Positions 40,179-52,800 of a stretch of DNA of 64,000 bases are shown piece by piece. Both the position numbers and the translations under genes were made by a program. The stretch covers positions 5,219,297 through 5,283,296 of the forward strand of contig NC_092287.1 in the NCBI RefSeq assembly GCF_036320965.1, given 5' to 3'. The DNA is from Panulirus ornatus. Lineage: Eukaryota; Arthropoda; Malacostraca; Decapoda; Palinuridae. The notes below the pieces were generated by a model, which ran no database searches, was not told where the DNA came from, and saw nothing but the letters and a program-made list of their open reading frames with translations. How positions within the stretch are numbered: position 1 is the stretch's first letter; each line of letters begins with the position of its first letter.

Positions 40179-40810
40179 TTCATACTATTCGCCATTTCCT
40201 GCATTAGCGAGGTAGCGTTAAGAACAGAGGACTGGGCCTTTGAGGGAATATCCTCACCTGGCCCCCTTCTCTGTTCCTTCTTTTGGAAAATTAAAAAAAA
40301 ATGAGAGGGGAGGATTTCCAGCCCCCCGCACCCTTCCCCTTTAGTCGCCCTCTACGACACGCAGGGAATACGTGGGGAGTATTTTTTCTCCCCATCCCGT
40401 ATCTCCCCTATATATATATATAAACCATGCAAAGTGTGTGGGGCCTGGATGTGGAAAGGGAGCTGTGGTTTCGGTGCATTATTACATGACAGCTAGAGAC
40501 TGAGTGTGAACGAATGGGGCCTTTGGTGTTTATCCTAGCGCTACCTCGCACACATGAGGGGGGAGGGGGTTGTTATTCCATGTGTGGCGAGGTGGCGATG
40601 GGAACAAATAAAGGCAGACAGTATGAATTATGTACATGTGTATATATGTATATCTGTGTGTATATATATGTGTACATTGAGATGTATAGGTATGTATATT
40701 GTGCATGTGTGGACATGTATGTATATACATGTGTATGTGGGCGGGTTGGGCCATTCTTTCGTCTGTTTCCTTGCGCTGCCTCGCAGGCGCGGGAGACAGT
40801 GACAAAGCAA

Positions 40811-40897
<87 letters not shown>

Positions 40898-43800
40898 TTG
40901 GTAAGGTTATTTAATGTATGTATGACTCATGGTGAGATGCCTGAGGATTGGCGGAATGCGTGCATAGTGCCATTGTACAAAGGCAAAGGGGATAAGAGTG
41001 AGTGCTCAAATTACAGAGGTATAAGTTTGTTGAGTATTCCTGGTAAATTATATGGGAGGGTATTGATTGAGAGGGTGAAGGCATGTACAGAGCATCAGAT
41101 TGGGGAAGAGCAGTGTGGTTTCAGAAGTGGTAGAGGATGTGTGGATCAGGTGTTTGCTTTGAAGAATGTATGTGAGAAATACTTAGAAAAGCAAATGGAT
41201 TTTTATGTAGCATTTATGGATCTGGAGAAGGCATATGATAGAGTTGATAGAGATGCTCTGTGGAAGGTATTAAGGATATATGGTGTGGGAGGAAAGTTGT
41301 TAGAAGCAGTGAAAAGTTTTTATCGAGGATGTAAGGCATGTGTACGTGTAGGAAGAGAGGAAAGTGATTGGTTCTCAGTGAATGTAGGTTTGTGGCAGGG
41401 GTGTGTGATGTCTCCATGGTTGTTTAATTTGTTTATGGATGGGGTTGTTAGGGAGGTAAATGCAAGAGTTTTGGAAAGAGGGGCAAGTATGAAGTCTGTT
41501 GGGGATGAGAGAGCTTGGGAAGTGAGTCAGTTGTTGTTCGCTGATGATACAGCGCTGGTGGCTGATTCATGTGAGAAACTGCAGAAGCTGGTGACTGAGT
41601 TTGGTAAAGTGTGTGGAAGAAGAAAGTTAAGAGTAAATGTGAATAAGAGCAAGGTTATTAGGTACAGTAGGGTTGAGGGTCAAGTCAATTGGGAGGTGAG
41701 TTTGAATGGAGAAAAACTGGAGGAAGTGAAGTGTTTTAGATATCTGGGAGTGGATCTGGCAGCGGATGGAACCATGGAAGTGGAAGTGGATCATAGGGTG
41801 GGGGAGGGGGCGAAAATTCTGGGGGCCTTGAAGAATGTGTGGAAGTCGAGAACATTATCTCGGAAAGCAAAAATGGGTATGTTTGAAGGAATAGTGGTTC
41901 CAACAATGTTGTATGGTTGCGAGGCGTGGGCTATGGATAGAGTTGTGCGCAGGAGGATGGATGTGCTGGAAATGAGATGTTTGAGGACAATGTGTGGTGT
42001 GAGGTGGTTTGATCGAGTGAGTAACGTAAGGGTAAGAGAGATGTGTGGAAATAAAAAGAGCGTGGTTGAGAGAGCAGAAGAGGGTGTTTTGAAGTGGTTT
42101 GGGCACATGGAGAGAATGAGTGAGGAAAGATTGACCAAGAGGATATATGTGTCGGAGGTGGAGGGAACGAGGAGAAGAGGGAGACCAAATTGGAGGTGGA
42201 AAGATGGAGTGAAAAAGATTTTGTGTGATCGGGGCCTGAACATGCAGGAGGGTGAAAGGAGGGCAAGGAATAGAGTGAATTGGAGCGATGTGGTATACCG
42301 GGGTTGACATGCTGTCAGTGGACTGAATCAAGGCATGTGAAGTGTCTGGGGTAAACCATGGAAAGCTGTGTAGGTATGTATATTTGCGTGTGTGGACGTA
42401 TGTATATACATGTGTATGGGGGGGGTTTGGGCCATTTCTTTCGTCTGTTTCCTTGCGCTACCTCGCAAACTCGGGAGAACATCATTCAGAGTACATGGAG
42501 ACGTTTTTCTGGCATCATGGTCAGGAATGCTAACTGCTACACCGCATAGGTCCATATATTTATTACAGTATTGTGAACCCTGTTCCTGATTTCAGTGCAT
42601 GCATCAGACATGTCCAGTCTCTCAGCTTGCTCAGTCACATCATCAAGCCATATTCACTGTGTTTAATTGAGACATGAACTTCAACAATTATATGTTCTTT
42701 ACTAAGTTCATTTGCCAAGTGAGATCAGAGTCTCCCGTCACCCACCTCCACAGAAAAATACTACCATTTCATCCAGTGTCACATCATTTCTCATCTCAGT
42801 TTCTGAACTTCTCCTCTTATTAGTATCTGATCAACTGTGTTTTTTATTAAGCTGTATCCTATGATGATAATTCTAATGGTAATTTTGAAAATTTTTGTTT
42901 CAGTCATATGATAATCTGAGTTATTTTATGTTTTATAGCAGCTGAATCCTGAAGATGATTCAGTGGAAACTGATGAAGGAGACAGCAGGATCGAGCTACC
43001 ATCAAACTGGAGCAGCAGTATTCCAGATTTCTTGGTTCATGCAATTAATTCGTGCCTGCGGGAAATTGTGAAGGTGTATAAGTATGCTGACCAGCTCCTA
43101 GCTCAGCCACACAGGTTTGTCTTTATGTAATTACACTGTAAAAGCTGTATATGGGTACTTTCAAGGAATTACATGAAGGAACTGTGAAAATTAGGTTAGT
43201 TTTTATCACCACTTAAACAAAAATAGGACAGCATTTTTCAGGTGGCTTTTTAAGTTAATGTTTTGAGCAGTTATTTGATGTGTTCATTGATGTTAAGATG
43301 TTAGGGCTGGCAGTTTGATGACTAAGTATGGGTTTAGAACGTGCTTAGTACAGGGTTGAACTACACTGATTGAGCATTGTATATACACATGTATATACAT
43401 AAACACCCACACACATATATATATGTATACATTTCAACATATACATAGACAAACATATACATATATACACGTGTACACATCCACACTTGCTGCCTTCATC
43501 CATTTCCATTGCCAACCCGACACACATGAAATGGCACCCCATCACCCCCACATGCGCGCAAGATTGCGCTAAGAAAAGACAACAAAGGCCATATTCATTC
43601 ACACATAAGTCTCTAGCTGTCATGTGTAGTGCACTGAAATCACAGTTCCCTTTCCACATCCAGGCCCCACAAAACTTTCCATGGTTTACCCCAGACGCTT
43701 CTCATACCCTGGTTAAATCCATTGACAGCATGTCGACCCCGGTGTACCACATCGTTTCAATTCACTATTCCTTGCACGCCTTTCACCCTCCTGTATGACC

Positions 43801-46800
43801 AGGCCTGATCCCTCAAAATCTTTTTCACTCCATTCTTCCACCTCCAATTTGGTCTCCCACTTCTCGTTCCCTCCACCTCAGACATATATCCTCTGTCAAT
43901 CTTTCCTCACTCATACTCTACATGTGACAGAACCATTTCAATACACCCTCTTCTGCTCTCTGACCAACCACACTCTTTTTATTACCACACATCTCTCTTA
44001 CCCTTTCATTACTTAATCAAACCCCCTCACACCACGTATTGTCCTCAAACATTTCATTTCCAACACATCCACCCTCCTCCGCTCAACCCTATCTATAGCC
44101 CATGCCTTGCAACCATGTAACATTGTTGGAACCACTATTCCTTCATACGTACCCATTTTTGCTCTCCGAAATAACGTTCTCACCTTCCACACATTCTTCA
44201 ATGCTCCCAGAACCTTTGCTCCCTCCCCCACCCTGTGACTCAATTCTGCTTCCATTGTTCCATTCGCTGCTAAATCCAGCCCCAGATATCTAAAACACTC
44301 TACTTCCTTCAGTTTTTCTCCATTCAAACTTACCTCCTAATTAACTTGCACCTCAACCCTACTAAACCTAATAACCTTGCTCTTATTCACATTTACTCTA
44401 TACTTTATTCTTTCACACACTTTACCAAATTCAGTCATCGACTTCTGCAGTTTCCCACCCGAATCAGCCACCAGGGCTGTATCATCAGCGAACAACAACT
44501 GACTCACTTCCCAAACCCTCTCATCCACAACAGACTGCATACTTGCCCCTCTTTCCAGAACTCTTGCATTCACCTCCCTAACAACCCCATCCATAAACAA
44601 ATTTAACAGCCATGGAGACATCACGCACCCTTGCTGCAAACCTACATTCACTGAGAACCAATCACTTTCCCCTCTTCCTACTCATACACATGCCTTACTC
44701 CCTTGATAAAAACTTTTCACTGCTTCTAGCAACTTACCTAAAACATCATATACTCTTAATACCTTCCACAAAGCATCTCTATCAACTCTATCATATGCTT
44801 TTTCCAGATCCATAAATGCTACATACAAATCCATCTGTTTTTCTAAGTATTTCTCGCATACATTCTTCAAAGCAAATACCTGATTCACACATCCTTTACC
44901 ACTTCTGAAACCACAGCACTCTTCCCCAATCTGATGCTCTGTACATGCCTTTACCCTCTCAATCAATACCCTCCCATATAATTTCCCAGTAATACTCAAC
45001 AAACTTATACCTCTGTAATTTGAACACTCACCTTTATCCCCTTTGCCTTTATACAGCGGCACTATGCATGCATTTCGCCATTCCTCAGGCACTTCACCAT
45101 GAACCATACATACATTGAATATCCTTACTAACCAGTCAGCAACACAGTCACCACCCTTTTTTGATAAATTCCACTGCAATACCATCCAAACCGGCTGCCT
45201 TGCCGGCTTTCATCTTCTGCAAAGCTTTCACTACCTGTTCTCTGTTTACCAAACCATTCTCCCTGACCCCTCTCACTTCGCACACCACCTTGACCAAAAC
45301 ACCTTATCATCAAACACATTCAACAAACCTTCAAAATCCTCACTCCATCTCTTTCTCACTGCACTACTACTTATTATTACCTCCCCATTGGACCCCTTGA
45401 TGTTCCTGTTTCTTCTCTTGTCTTATGCACTTTATTTACCTCCTTCCAAAGCATCTTTTTGTTCCCCCTAAAATTTAATGATACTCTCTTACCCCAACTC
45501 TCATTTGCCCTCTTTTTGACCCCTGGCACCTTTCTCTTGACCTCCTGCCTCTTTCTTTTATACATCTCCCAGTCATTCGCACTACTTCTCTGCAAAAATC
45601 GTCCAGATGCCTCTCTCTTCTCTTTCACTAACGATCTTACTTCTTCATCCCACCACTCTACCCTTTGTGTTGAGAGTATATGTATACAGTGTAGTGTAGT
45701 GGTGTCCAGAGAGTTTGAATTTGATGTTCATAAGATAAGGAAAAGATACATCCTTATACCTCAGTTCTTTTCCATCTCAGTGAGGTAGCGTCAGGAACAA
45801 ATTGAATAACGGCCTCATTAGCACACATCCACTCTCTTGCTGCCATTTATTATGTACTGAAACTAGTGCCTGTCATCCACAGCCAAGCTCAAAGACTATT
45901 CCTTGGTGTATTTTGACTATAAGCCTCTGTATAGAGAAGCTTTAGCAGTGAAATGAATTAACTTCATGGAATTGTTAGCCAGTATTTCAGTGGTTGTCAA
46001 GTTGCACTCTTCTGACCCAGGTAGCTGTATTTTCTTTCTGCCTCGCCTACATGTGGACTGCTGGCATTTTGTCCACAAACATACAATCTCCTTGCCACAT
46101 ATAGCACTTGACAAAACCTAACTCACACAGCTGATTCTTTTTAGTTAGATTTTCCTGTGGTGAGCCTTTTGGCAAAATGCTAGGAGCAATAGATAGAAGT
46201 AGTGGATAGGAACATTTAAGTAGAAGCATTAGGTTGAAACAACAGGTAGAAATAGTAGGTAGGAACATTAGATTGTAATAGTCAGTAGGAACATTAGTTA
46301 GGAACGTCTGCAAACACTGCACTGGACTTGCATTCTGCCAGTAGCCTGTTAAGGGAGAGGCACTAAAGGCTAAGAAGCAGCACTGGAGTTCACTGAGGAA
46401 GTTCCAGAGGGGAACAGGTGTTTCCTCTTTTAGAAATTGAAATACATGAAGGGGAGGATTTCCAACTCCACTTCTGCTCCCTTTAGTTGCCTTCTACAAC
46501 ATGCAGGGAATATGGAGGTAGAATTCTGTTCCATTAAGTCGTTTTGTTCTCAGTATGTTGACAAAGTTCTCATTCCTTTGTGTAATTATATTTTCATTCT
46601 TCCAGGTGGTTGCCAGGCTCCAAGCAGTTCCAGTTGCCCAAGAACCCTCATGATCCATATCCTCAGCTCTACCTAGTATTTGATCATGGTGATCTCTTAC
46701 AGTCTTTAGCTGTTTTGCTTGGAGCTCTGGGTGCTGTGCAGAGTGGGGCATTGATAGGAGGTATCAAAAATTTACTGGACTGCATGTTGTTGAATGGCCA

Positions 46801-49800
46801 TGCTCTGAAGTATATGGCTGCCCATCCTGAGGCAACCACCACTATTACTAGGAGCTTACTTCAGGTAGTTTTATCATTTCTGGTCATTATGTTCTTTAGA
46901 GTTATGATATGAAGCTACAAATGATAAGATGAGGGAGGAAGGAGGTAGGGGAAACCAAAAAGTAAATGTGAGGATGAGGTGGTAGAGGCTTTGGGTATTT
47001 ATTAGTAATAATTAGTAATTAGTGATAATTAGTAAGGTTTGACATATATTGGGTAGAAAAATTGGATGACATGTTATGAGCAGATTGAAACAGAGCACAT
47101 GAAGTGGTCATATTAAAACAGTATAGTTTGGTTTATCTGTGGGTGGTAGGCTCAGATATCAGTACATTATATATGACATCCAGAGAGTGGATGTGTGCAA
47201 ATGAAGCTGTTGTTTGCTCCTAATGCTGCTTCTTTAAGGCAGGAAAAGCAGTTGGGTATAAAAAAAAATCCATCTATGAATCTATTGTGTGAGAAAGGGT
47301 AGTTGTGATGGTTGGAAGAGGAAGTTAAGTTGTTAGTGAAAGATGAAAGAAGTGCATAAGCATTGGGAGATGTACAAGAGGAAGTCTGCAGGAAGGTTAT
47401 CTATATTTATTTTATTTTATTTTATTATGCTTTGTTGCTGTCTCCCGCACTAGCGAGGTAGCACAAGGAAACAGATGAAAGAATGACCCAACCCACCCAC
47501 ATACACATGTATATACATAAATGCCCACACATGCACATATATATACCTATACATTTCAATGTATACATACATACACATACAGAGACATATGCATATATAC
47601 ACATGTACATATTCGTGCTTGCTGCCTTTATCCATTCCCATCGCCACCCTGCCACACATGAAATGGCACCCCCTCCCCCTGCATGCATGTGAGGTAGCAC
47701 TAGAAAAAGACAACAAAGGCCACATTCATTCACACTCAGTCTCTAGCTGTCATGTGTAATGCACCGAAACCACAGCTCCCTTTCCACATCCAGGCCCCAG
47801 GAAGGTACAGGGGCAAAAAAAAAGAGCAAATGAAACTTGGGGTGAGAGAATATTGGTAAACCAGGGAAGATAAGAAAATGTATTGGAAAAACGTGAATAG
47901 TGTGAGGAGAACAAGAGAACTAATTGCATCATCACTGAAGGGAGCACATGGAGAAGTGGTAACAGGTAACAAGGATTGCAGTTTAATTTTTCAGGGTAGG
48001 GGGTGATGCTGTTAATGATTGATTAGTTAGGGTTTTCTGTGTTTGTATGGCTCAAGGTGAGGTGCCAGAGGAGTGTCTGGAATGCAACTGTTGTTTACAA
48101 GTACTCTGAGATCCACTTTGTGTGGAATTGCTGCACATGCACTTTTCCAGGAATGTATCCATAGCATAGAGTGGGGCATAGATGTAGTTCTGTTTTTATA
48201 AGATGTTGAAGAATTATAGTAATCAAATTTGATGAGAATAATGTAATAGATAGAAACAGAGAACAAATGATTTTTTCTTATTAAGTTTGAATAAAATTAG
48301 TTATTTAGTTGATTCATACAATGAATTTGTCATTTTAGTAAAATTCATAAATTAGGGTGCTAACGGAATGTACATATTTCCAGTTGGGAGAAGATGGACG
48401 TGAAGAAGGGAACGATGACACTTCTCTTCATCAGCTAGGAATGCAGATGGTACACAGCTTTCATGCCCTCCACCAGTTAGATGCCTTAGCACTTTTGGCT
48501 GCATCTCATAACACTGATTATTCTCAAGCAGTGACTCACTTCAATACACTGACATCTCTTCTCCTTTCACCTGCTGGTCGTCAGGCAATTACTTCAGTGC
48601 TAAGTGTTGGGAAGAACATAGAAATACTCTTTCCATATCTTAAACTTGGAGCAGGTGATGATCAAGATAATGCACCTACTAGATTGTCTTGTTATGGATA
48701 TGCTGTAGATCTTATAGTGCAGACTGTAAAATTCTCAGAAAATGTTGAGATATTAGAGCAGTATGGTGGAAAATTAATTGAGTTGATAGAATATGAAGAA
48801 ACTAGAGAAGGACCAAAATTGGATGAACATGCTAAACTTTGTGAGATTATTCCTTGGATATCTATTGCAAGATCTGCTGAAAACTTTACTTATGATAATT
48901 TAGCCAATCTTTCCAACAATTTGAAGGACCAGTTGGAGAAAATAGATAAATTTTCAGGTGAACTGGTGACACACTTGCGTATTATACAGCATTTAACAGT
49001 ACCTAAATACCCAGTGTCAGACCTTGCACCTGAGGATCATAATGGTGAACTTATAGAAGAATTAAAGTATAAATATGCAACAGTTCAGCTTTTTTCAGCT
49101 GATTGTCACACACATCTTATAAACCTTTTGACCAAACTCTGTGTTATGTATTCTCAACCATCGGTTCATGCATCAAACTTTACATGCTCAGAAGGTGCAA
49201 TACTTCTAGCGGTAATTCAGCCAACATTGACCATACTCAAGAACATTCTTATTTATGTAATTCAAGCAAGAAACACCAACTTCAAAGACCTTACTGCTAT
49301 TGTTCCCCTTGTGCAAACATACCTTTTGTTACAGTCATTTCCAGTTGGATCCCAACATTATGTTCAAGCTCAGTATTTACAGCAGGAGGTCATCAGCATC
49401 TTGTTGGTGTACACTCAACCAGTCTACTCTAAGGCAGAAGGAGAAGAGGTCTTAGCCAAGAGTTTATGGACAAAGATGATGGCTGAGGTAACTATATTAT
49501 TCATATAATTCTCAAGTTTCTTTTTATGGATTTTAGTAGATTAGTTGGCTACAGTTGCACATAAAAGATGTGTTATGAGAGAAAATATGTTTCTCTTACT
49601 GTTTGTGTCCATCTTTAATGACTCCTTATCTCCTAGCCCCTTTAACATTTTTAAACTTCATGCTTCCCACAAACTTTGCTGTTTCTTATGTCTGTGTTAC
49701 TGCTGCTCCCCTTCTTTACTGCAAGCACATTTTGAAAATCTTTTCCTATATAAATGTTTGTCATTTCCTGTGTTAACCAGGTAGTGCCAGAAATGAAGAA

Positions 49801-52800
49801 GTGACCTCAATCACTCACATCCATTATTTAGCTGTTATTTATAATGCAGCCAAACCAGAGCCTCCAAATTGTAACGGTCCTACACACCTTTCTTTGGTTA
49901 CCCCTGGGTTCAGCCCATTGACAACATGTCATCTTCCCTACAGCTGTAAGCCACAACATTCCAATTCTCTAAATCCCTTGCATGCCTCTCACCCTCCTAC
50001 ATTTTCAGGCCCCAAGTATCTTTCACTCCATCATTCCACTTCCAACCTCTTCAGCTCACTCTTACATGCTCCTCTTAGTAATCATTCTATCTCCACCCTC
50101 TTCAGCTCACTCATACGTGCTCCTCTTAGTACCACACCTTTCTCTTATTCTGTCACTTACTTGATTACCCTTCCGTACACCACAAATTGTTTTCAGACAT
50201 TTCATTTTTGATACATTCACTCTATCCTTTACCTTTTTTTGTCTAAGGCCCTTGCTTTGTGTACTTAAAGCACTGAGAGAATTACTGTAACATCAAATGT
50301 ATCCATTTATGGGTATACAATGTCCTCACTTTCCATGTATTCCTCAATATATCCTTAACATTTGACACACCCTCACCACCCTATGACTCACCTCAGCTCC
50401 CATGGTTCCATTTGCTGTCATATCCACTTAGAAGTATCACTCCATTTCCTCTTGGTTCTCTCCATTCAAACTCACTCTCCAAGTAACCTTTGATTTCAGT
50501 GCCAAACCTAATAAACTTGTCTTCATATGTCCAAGTTATTACAGCCCACCTTCTTCAGCTCTGTTAACCATACTCTCCTTATTACCACACCTCTCTTATC
50601 TTACCATTGCTTACTCTATCAACCCTCCTCATGTCACACAGTTTCCTCAGGCATTTCATTTCCAGCACAGCCATCCTCTTCCTTACATTATCATCTATAG
50701 CCCATGCCTCACATCCATACGACACCATCTGGATTGCATAAGAAATAATGGATAAGAGAAAGGTGTGGTGGTAAGGGGAATGTGCTTGAGAGAGCTGAAA
50801 AGGGTATGCTGAAGTAATGTAGATATATAGAAAGTATGGTTAAGAGGGAGTACATGTCAGAAGTTGAGGGAACAAGAAAAATGGGATAATCAAGGAGGTG
50901 GAAGGATGGAGTGAAAGATGTTCTGAAGGTTTGGAATCTTATGAAGCAGGAGGGTGCTTGACATGTGAGTGATAGAACAAATTGGAGTGATGGTGTATAT
51001 CGGAGATGAAGTGCTGTCAGTGGGCTGAATCAGGGCTGAAGTGGTTGGGGGAGACCATGGAAAGGTCTGTGGGGCCCAGCTATGGATAGGGAGTTCTGGT
51101 TTTGGTGCATTATACGTGACAGCTAAAGAATGCATAAGGCCATTTTTTAGCGTTCCTGGTGCTACCTTTATTACAGGAAATATCAAACATGTATGAAAAA
51201 GAGAAATATATTTCACTGCCACTATTCTCTGATTTCCTGAAAAGACAAAGTATACATCAACTTTGATCGTAAGTTAGCTAAGTTGCAACAAAGTCCTTCA
51301 TACCATTTTATTGTTTGCTTGTTTATTATGGTTATTCTATTATTGATGAATACTTTTTTCCACAGATCTTCAAGTATCTTTTGACTGGACCTCATACTTT
51401 CACTGGAGTAATCAGCTTGATTATAGAATTATTACCACTACCCCTCCCTGTTCAGACCCGCATACCACTGTCCAATGAGGAGTCTTCTCGAATTATTAAT
51501 CTTCGCAAGCTTTGGAGTGCTCATCTCTACTGTCTGTCATCTAACATCCATGAAATTATCATGCGTTTAGGTCTGACAAGCTTTCCACCTTTGATGCATC
51601 TTTTACGTCGGATGTGCATTGCTCTGTCAGATCTTTCAGCTCCCATGGCTCTACTAGTAGCCCGTGCAACTTTAGATCTTATCCTTCAGGCTCATCGAAT
51701 AGATAAACATGCATCTGGTGAAGACTTTGGACCATGTTCCCTACAAACTGGCCGTGTTCTAAACACTCTGGCTCTTTTGGTGTCACATGCACCCACCAAG
51801 GCTGCTGTGCTTCACTTGCTACGTGGAGGCTCACCTACATTGGCTACCAACGTGACTAAAGGGGAAGATAAATATACAGGTTTAGTGGCACTTTGGTGCC
51901 GTATCCTTAATGTTGCTGCTAGTGGGTCTCATGCTCACATGCAAGCTCAGGATTGCCTGATCACAATAATTCAGTATCTTTGTGATCATGAAAATGCAAT
52001 GCATGTAACTCAGGATTCAGGTATGCAGGAAGGTGACCTACAAAGCAATTTGCCAACAGTGTTAACATTGAGTGGTGTCCCAAACAAGGACACATTGATA
52101 CCTATTTTAGATGCATTGATAGATCACCTCCGAAACCTTCACAGCTCACATCAGTCTATCCAGCAAGTTCTCAGAGCACTCATGCATGTCATGGAACATG
52201 ACTACGGATTCTATCACATTAAAAGGTATGAAATGATTTAAGACTGCTTTTGTACTTATGCTATCTGTGTTATGTACGCCTTTACAGTTATTAGTGCAAA
52301 ACAGCACTTGCAGAATATCTGTGTTGTTTATACCTTTTCTTGCAACAGGAGTAGGATGTGGTTTGCAGAAGATTAAAACATTCTCCTTTTTGGTTTGGTT
52401 ATCTGTTCAGTATTAATTGTCAGTTGACTGCATGAAATCAGATTTTGAATAACCAGCAAGTCTGTTCAGAAATAGACCTGGAACATTTTAGATCAGTTTA
52501 ATGCCTATCCCACTGCTGTTACTTGGAATCTATTAATATGAGATGATATTGCCCTTAACCCCATTGATAATTCCCAGATTATCACCTCTAGATGGTAGCA
52601 TTTACTGTAGCTATATCCTTTGTTAGAGAATTTAGCTGTCTCCTTGTGTCTTCATTCATGATATAGGTAGAATAAGTCCTTACATTGCATCTTAAGGATG
52701 TAAAAGTCTTTAATGAAATGCATTTCATAGAGCACTTGACATATGGAGCTAGTTGCTGTTTGCTGATGCTAAAGCCAAGTAAAACTGCATTCATCTAAGA

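Larger units (their letters stand above)
33656..43694 (+). repeat. Tandem duplication, second copy (about 10.0 kb, exons 10 and 11)
   Basis: A direct repeat of 23862-33658. The first 275 bp carry five single-base indels against the first copy. From there to the TA/TG microsatellite near 36240 I saw no difference. Confidence 0.93.

Noticed and set aside
47398..48100. Twin-priming inversion of a LINE-A copy
   Set aside because: The opposite orientations first suggested it. However, the plus-strand LINE-A continues on both sides and a 9 bp target duplication flanks the minus-strand piece, so it is a nested insertion.
48357..48383. Start codon for a separate gene at exon 13
   Set aside because: The open frame extends upstream of the exon by chance. 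A good acceptor and virilizer homology begin at 48384.
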